Assembly (NCBI GenBank): GCA_017964325.1
Contig: JAGCSE010000061.1
Span: 1-10,665, forward strand
Length of the DNA stretch: 10,665 nucleotides
Reading direction: 5' to 3'
DNA from: Victivallales bacterium
GTDB lineage: Bacteria > Verrucomicrobiota > Lentisphaeria > Oligosphaerales > Oligosphaeraceae
How positions within the stretch are numbered: position 1 is the stretch's first letter; each line of letters begins with the position of its first letter. Of this stretch, positions 6,753 through 10,665 are shown one piece after another. Made by a program: the position numbers and the translations under genes. Below the pieces are notes generated by a model that was not told where the DNA came from, did not search any database, and saw only the letters and a list, made by a program, of their open reading frames with translations.

Positions 6753-6862
6753 TTCGCTCTTTCCTTATGGCAGGTTCCATGTGATGTTTTCAAAGGTGAA
6801 TTGTCAAAGCTATTTATACTATACCGCATATCGCTTTATAAGGAAGCACATCTAGTCGCAGA

Positions 6863-6879
6863 AAAAGCATGAAAAGCAT
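6863..6879. repeat. Direct repeat AAAAGCAT x2
   Basis: AAAAGCAT occurs at 6863-6870 and again at 6872-6879, one base apart. Two half sites in the same direction, in the middle of a divergent promoter region, are the arrangement an activator of AraC type would use. The repeat is short and could be chance. Confidence 0.3.
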
Positions 6880-6908
6880 TTTTATCCAGTCAAGGTTTGT
6901 TGAGAAGT

Positions 6909-6937
6909 CGGTTTTTATGGTATATGGTATAAAACCG
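6909..6937. promoter_or_regulatory. Inverted repeat enclosing a perfect 7-bp tandem duplication
   Basis: CGGTTTT (6909-6915) and AAAACCG (6931-6937) are perfect inverted arms. Between them ATGGTAT is repeated head to tail (6917-6923 and 6924-6930). A TATAAA (6928-6933) overlaps the right arm and may be a -10 box. The nested symmetry in the shared promoter region makes a regulator binding site likely, though which gene it controls is unclear. The palindrome at 4251-4287 has a different sequence, so a different regulator is implied. Confidence 0.45.
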
Positions 6938-7004
6938 TTGTCTCTGTGGTAGGGACAGGCTGGTGGCCGTTGCATTGAAAATGTCTTATATTTTGAAAAT
7001 AATC

Positions 7005-7008
7005 GGAG
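7005..7008 (+). promoter_or_regulatory. Ribosome binding site of the SDR gene
   Basis: GGAG lies nine bases before ATG 7018 and is the clearest Shine-Dalgarno in the window. It supports that start. The next gene and the protein kinase gene lack such a site. Confidence 0.7.
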
Positions 7009-7017
7009 ATTGCTAGA

Positions 7018-7749
7018 ATGAAACAGAATCTTGCAGGTAAAATTGCCGTCATCACTGGAGCGGGCGGCGGTATTGGACGAGTCGTGGCCACGCGTCTTGC
7101 ACAGGAAAAAATGAAACTCGTCCTCTTCGGCGGCAATAATCTCGAGAAACTTGATGAAACCCGCAGGCTGGTCGAACAGCAAACCGATTGCCTGGCTATT
7201 CCAGGCAACCTGACGGATCTGCAGGCTATGGATGACATGTTCTGCAAAATGATTGACGCATGGGGTGGGCTGGACATTCTTATCAACAATGCGGGCATCA
7301 CGTTGAACACGCCGTTTATGGAAACGACGGTGAAGCAATACGACGACATCATGTCAATCAATGTGCGTGTGCCGTACTTCCTGACCCAGAAGGCCATTCC
7401 ATATCTAAAGCAGTCTCAAGCGGCTACCGTCATCAACATTGCGTCGGTTGTCGCCCATGCAGGCTATCCTGGCCAAAGCGCCTACGCCGTCTCCAAACAT
7501 GCGCTTCTTGGATTCACAAAATGCCTTGCGGCTGAACATTATAAGGATAATATCCGCGTCCATGCCATCGCTCCTGGCGGCATCTATACGGACATGATCA
7601 AAATCACCCATCCCGACTTAACACCCGCTGACATGATCATGCCGGAGGACATTGCGGAAATCATCGTCTTCCTTCTCCAGAACAGAGGCAGCGCCGTCAT
7701 CGATGAAATCATTGTACATCGCTTGAATAAACAACCGTTCCTTGTTTAA
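7018..7749 (+). CDS. Short-chain dehydrogenase/reductase (classical SDR)
   Basis: This 243-residue cytoplasmic NAD(P)-dependent oxidoreductase has the full classical SDR set. It shows the cofactor motif TGAGGGIG (13-20), NNAG (90-93), the active-site asparagine in SINVR (N115), and the Ser-Tyr-Lys catalytic residues S143, Y156 and K160 (the last two in YAVSK), then PGG (186-188). The second strand ends in FGGN, which lacks the Asp typical of NAD use, so cofactor choice is open. The length fits the family, but the C-terminus is atypical: the usual glycine-rich TG-x-x-I-x-V-x-GG ending is replaced by AVIDEIIVHRLNKQPFLV. The gene leads a two-gene unit with the GH2-type gene, 21 nt apart. From context it probably oxidises or reduces a sugar, sugar acid or polyol released by the locus; the substrate cannot be read from sequence. 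Confidence 0.9.
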   Translation: MKQNLAGKIAVITGAGGGIGRVVATRLAQEKMKLVLFGGNNLEKLDETRRLVEQQTDCLAIPGNLTDLQAMDDMFCKMIDAWGGLDILINNAGITLNTPFMETTVKQYDDIMSINVRVPYFLTQKAIPYLKQSQAATVINIASVVAHAGYPGQSAYAVSKHALLGFTKCLAAEHYKDNIRVHAIAPGGIYTDMIKITHPDLTPADMIMPEDIAEIIVFLLQNRGSAVIDEIIVHRLNKQPFLV

Positions 7750-7770
7750 CCTCAACCCTTTCAATATAAT

Positions 7771-10584
7771 ATGAAGCCTGTACTACCATTGCAGCTTTCC
7801 TTGGACGGGACATGGGATTTTTTCTATTCGCCTAAGCCGTTCAATCCGCTAAAACCATCTTTGCCCAAGACGGAACAATTTACAGGCCTGATGGTTACGC
7901 CTGGCTATTGGGATGACCACTACGACCTATTTGACGAAGAAGATTTCTTCGGCCTCGAAGCGCGTTTCAACCCAGACTACCGCAAGCCGCATTTCCCGAT
8001 GGGCGTGACACTACTGCCGCACGCTGCCAGTTCATTTCTTGTCGGCACAGGCTTTTACCGCAAGATGCTGGAATTACCGCAAGACGATTGGAACCAAGCA
8101 GTTCTGACCATCGTCTGCCCCATGTGGGGTTGTTCCGTCTTCTGCAACCGCCAGTTGGCGGGCGTCGCCACAGGCTATTCGGCTCCTGTCACGTTTGACA
8201 TCGGCCCCCTGCTCTCTCACGACAGTTCAAACGAACTCATCATCGCCGTTTGTAACGTGCATGATGACGGCGGTGCCTATCACCGTGTCGATGGCAGCCA
8301 TGACGGCGAAGCCGTCGGCGCACGCCCTGGCCAGCATCGCGGTTTGGCGGCACAGGGCTACCAGTCAGAACGCGGCGGTATCGGCGGCGGCGTCTCCCTG
8401 CGGCTGACGCACAAGGCGCGCATCGATGATTTCTTCCTGTCCGGCCAAGACGGCAACCCATTGTGGCACATTGAGTTGTATAATGCACAAAATTGCAATC
8501 TTATTTGGCAAATTGACGACGATGGCAAGAACATCCAGAAAGGAAACATCGTCTGCACGATGGACAAGTTCTCGTTTGCAACGGATGAATTGCCCGAAAA
8601 ATGGAGCCACGACCATCCATTCCTTTATGATATGACCATTGAACTGCATGACAACGACGGCACACTGCTGGATGAACGGTCGCTCCATTGGGCTCCGCGC
8701 ACGCTATCGCATGATGATAAACGCATCTTCGTCAACGGCAATCCCGTCTATTTCTGCGGTGTCACGGAGCACTGCTATTTTGCGGAAACCTGTAATCCGC
8801 ACTTTGATACGCATAAATATCTGCATGATTTGGGCATCCTGCGGCAAGCGGGCTTCAATTTCATCCGCTGCCACACATGGTGCCCGCCCGAACCATTTTA
8901 TGACGCCTGCGACCAATTGGGCATTTATGTCCAGACCGAATTGCCGTCCGTCTGGAGTATGCCCGAAGCGGAGGATATCATCCGCATGGTGCGGCGGCAT
9001 CCCTGTGCCGTCATTTTCTGCGAAGGCAATGAAAAAATCATCAACGAAAAGGCCATCGTCCGCTTGAAGCGGCTGGTCGGTCTGTTGCATGAAATGGCCC
9101 CCGGAATGCTGTTCAATCCGCAGGAGGCGATGCGCGGCATCGAATACGCCTTCACGCCTGGACAAGAACTGGTTAGGGAACCGATGACATACGATCCCAA
9201 ACGCATGGCAGCCGTGCGCGAATTTACAGATGTTTTCGGCGCACTTGGCGGCGAATTCAGTTACAGCCACGACGATTTTCCAGGCGCGGCAACCATCAAC
9301 CGACGCCATGCCGCCTACGGTCGCCCTATTCTCTCCCATGAGGCAGGCATTCTCGGTGGCTATCTGGATTTCTCGTTGGAGGAACGATATAAAGGGACAT
9401 TCATCGGCACAGACCTCTTCGAAGCCGCTCGCGAAAACATGCAGAAGCACGGCGTTTATGAAAACGCGCGTCGCTATTATGAACTGAACTGCCGCTTCAT
9501 TTCCTCCGTCCGCAAGCAACTTATGGAGAATCTACGTTCCTGCGACACCATCACAGGCTTCGATTATCTCGGCGGCATCGACACGCATTGGCATCTTATC
9601 GGCTACCCATGCGGCATTTTCAACGAATTCTATGAAGAAAAATATGGTGAAAGCATTGCGGACATCTGCCGCTACACAGGCGACTCCGTCCTGCTCTGCT
9701 CCGCAGGAAAATACAGAAACCGCTACGCAGGAACACATTTCAAAGAACGCATCATCCTCTCGCATTTCGGATATGACGCCATCACAACAGGCCGTCTGCA
9801 ATGGAGTTTCGCGAAAACCGACGGGACGTTTTTGACGGAAGGCGATTGCAATTTCGACAATGTCCAACCAGGTACGCTGCAAGATATTGCGCAATTGGAC
9901 ATCGAACTGCCGTCATGGACGGAAGCCACCGCCTGCATCCTGCGTGTCACGGCATCATTCAACGGCACGATGTTACAGAACGACTGGAAGTTCTGGGTGT
10001 TCCCTAAGACAGAAATCACTGACAATCCATCAGTTATATGTACCTCTGAATTGACGGAGGAAACATTGCGTCATGTTGAAAACGGCGGTGCGCTGCTACT
10101 GACAGGCGGCTTCCCCGCCTATTCAGAAACGGAGGTTTTCCGCACTTGTACGTCCGGCCGCTCCCTCGGCCACGCGGGAACGGTCGTACACAACCATCCA
10201 ATCTGGAGCCGTTTCCCACAGGAAGGCTTCGCGGATTGGCAATTCTATCCGTTGATGACGAAGAGCCATTCGCTTGTACAAGATGCGCAAATGCCTCCGT
10301 TTACGCCGATTCTGGAACTGATTCCATGTTTCAAGAGAATCCGTCGGAAATCGCTGATTGCGGAATTCACCGTTGGCAAAGGACGGATGATCATCAGCGG
10401 CTTCAATTTCCAAAAGGACGATCCCGTCGCAGCTTGGATGAAACGCGTTTTGACGGATTATCTGGCAAATGGGAACTACGCCTCCGCCCCATCATGGCCA
10501 CTGGAAGACCTCCGCCGCCGCATGGGCCAGACATTTACGGAACGCAAACGCCGCCTCATCGACGCAGGCGCCCGCACGTATTAA
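7771..10584 (+). CDS. GH2-type beta-glycosidase with C-terminal amidotransferase-like domain
   Basis: GH2 enzymes are retaining exo-beta-glycosidases (galactosidase, glucuronidase, mannosidase). In these 937 residues the N-terminal sugar-binding sandwich begins with LSLDGTWDF (9-17) and includes GTGFYRKMLELP. The immunoglobulin-like domain follows at about 205-315. The TIM barrel begins near FVNGNPVYFCGV and holds the acid/base in FCEGNE (E421, after N420) and the nucleophile candidate in LSHEAG (E524), 103 residues apart. A further domain with CTSELTEETLRHVENGGALLL (from about 757) to about 905 resembles a glutamine-amidotransferase-like fold, as in some large GH2 and GH42 proteins. It has no evident catalytic Cys nucleophile elbow, so a structural role is likely. 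There is no signal peptide, so it is probably cytoplasmic. ATG 7771 is the first codon compatible with the fold; no Shine-Dalgarno precedes it, so coupling to the SDR gene 21 nt upstream is likely. Substrate is unassigned. Confidence 0.87.
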   Translation: MKPVLPLQLSLDGTWDFFYSPKPFNPLKPSLPKTEQFTGLMVTPGYWDDHYDLFDEEDFFGLEARFNPDYRKPHFPMGVTLLPHAASSFLVGTGFYRKMLELPQDDWNQAVLTIVCPMWGCSVFCNRQLAGVATGYSAPVTFDIGPLLSHDSSNELIIAVCNVHDDGGAYHRVDGSHDGEAVGARPGQHRGLAAQGYQSERGGIGGGVSLRLTHKARIDDFFLSGQDGNPLWHIELYNAQNCNLIWQIDDDGKNIQKGNIVCTMDKFSFATDELPEKWSHDHPFLYDMTIELHDNDGTLLDERSLHWAPRTLSHDDKRIFVNGNPVYFCGVTEHCYFAETCNPHFDTHKYLHDLGILRQAGFNFIRCHTWCPPEPFYDACDQLGIYVQTELPSVWSMPEAEDIIRMVRRHPCAVIFCEGNEKIINEKAIVRLKRLVGLLHEMAPGMLFNPQEAMRGIEYAFTPGQELVREPMTYDPKRMAAVREFTDVFGALGGEFSYSHDDFPGAATINRRHAAYGRPILSHEAGILGGYLDFSLEERYKGTFIGTDLFEAARENMQKHGVYENARRYYELNCRFISSVRKQLMENLRSCDTITGFDYLGGIDTHWHLIGYPCGIFNEFYEEKYGESIADICRYTGDSVLLCSAGKYRNRYAGTHFKERIILSHFGYDAITTGRLQWSFAKTDGTFLTEGDCNFDNVQPGTLQDIAQLDIELPSWTEATACILRVTASFNGTMLQNDWKFWVFPKTEITDNPSVICTSELTEETLRHVENGGALLLTGGFPAYSETEVFRTCTSGRSLGHAGTVVHNHPIWSRFPQEGFADWQFYPLMTKSHSLVQDAQMPPFTPILELIPCFKRIRRKSLIAEFTVGKGRMIISGFNFQKDDPVAAWMKRVLTDYLANGNYASAPSWPLEDLRRRMGQTFTERKRRLIDAGARTY

Positions 10585-10589
10585 TGGAA

Positions 10590-10665
10590 GTGTCGCGTGC
10601 GTCCCGCCTGCGCCGTGGGATGTGGCGCGCGCGTCCCGACTGCGCCGTGGGAGGTGGCGCGCGCG
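10590..10665. repeat. GC-rich 32-bp tandem repeat, running off the window end
   Basis: Two complete 32-bp units (10590-10621 and 10622-10653) and the first 12 bases of a third (10654-10665) follow directly on one another. Units one and two agree at 28 of 32 positions. The third begins exactly like the second. Each unit holds an alternating GCGCGC stretch, a shared GCGTCCCG and CTGCGCCGTGGGA. The period is not a multiple of three and there is no spacer, so it is neither a coding repeat nor a CRISPR array. It starts five bases after the stop of the GH2-type gene. Short TCCC/GGGA arms within each unit could give a weak hairpin. Its base composition is far more GC-rich than any gene in the window. 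The total copy number is unknown because the window ends inside the array. Confidence 0.88.

Larger units (their letters stand above)
6753..7017. promoter_or_regulatory. Divergent intergenic region between the GH20-type and SDR genes
   Basis: These 265 AT-rich bases must hold the promoters for both arms of the locus. I see no pair of boxes as clear as the promoter at 4284-4311. Candidates are TATAGT on the minus strand (plus 6818-6823) for the GH20-type gene and TATAAA (6928-6933) or TATATT (6987-6992) for the SDR gene, all without a good -35 box. A minus-strand TTGACA (plus 6802-6807) lacks a matching -10. Repeats within it are TCAAAG at 6790-6795 and 6804-6809, plus the elements at 6863-6879 and 6909-6937 listed separately. 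No coding frame fits here. Confidence 0.6.

Noticed and set aside
6799..6823. Promoter for the GH20-type gene using the minus-strand TTGACA at 6802-6807
   Set aside because: No acceptable -10 hexamer lies 15-19 bases downstream on the minus strand; the TATAGT at 6818-6823 lies on the wrong side of it.
10590..10665. CRISPR array
   Set aside because: The 32-bp units abut with no spacers, differ between copies, and no cas gene is present.
10585..10665. Start of a further coding region
   Set aside because: Some frames stay open, but the 32-bp period shifts the frame at each unit and the extreme GC content alone removes stop codons.

Overview
The window reads as accessory DNA from a Gram-negative, carbohydrate-degrading bacterium, most likely Lentisphaerota/Verrucomicrobiota (Victivallales-like) or a close PVC relative. 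This is an inference from the gene content: a membrane-anchored Hanks-type kinase with an HGD catalytic loop, glycosidases without signal peptides, and a DUF3791/DUF3990 cassette. No rRNA or marker gene is present to confirm it. I see no tRNA, rRNA, transposase or CRISPR array.

Layout. (1) Positions 1-147 are the last 48 codons of a GHMP-family small-molecule kinase, followed 20 nt later by a GTG-started Ser/Thr protein kinase with a single C-terminal membrane helix. (2) Positions 1209-2296 are an AT-richer island with a compact three-gene cassette linked by ATGA overlaps: a DUF3791 protein, a DUF3990 protein (ADP-ribosyltransferase-like) and a small DUF3791-like protein. The middle gene is split by a net +1 frameshift near 1838-1850 and is probably inactive. 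(3) Positions 2350-10584 are a divergent carbohydrate locus. Leftwards from a 265-bp regulatory region run a GH20-type beta-hexosaminidase-like gene and then a (alpha/alpha)6-barrel glycosidase-like gene. Rightwards run an SDR oxidoreductase and a GH2-type beta-glycosidase with a C-terminal amidotransferase-like domain. (4) The last 76 bases are a very GC-rich 32-bp tandem repeat that runs off the window end.

How it works together (inference). All three hydrolases look cytoplasmic, so the locus would act on short oligosaccharides or glycosides after uptake. GH20 would remove terminal amino-sugar-like residues, GH2 would remove beta-linked hexose or uronic acid residues, the (alpha/alpha)6 protein would cut a further linkage of unknown type, and the SDR would oxidise or reduce a released sugar. 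No transporter or regulator gene lies in the window. The best regulatory signal is a consensus sigma70-type promoter in front of the (alpha/alpha)6 gene. A 37-bp near-perfect palindrome covers its -10 box and start point, which suggests a dedicated repressor encoded elsewhere.
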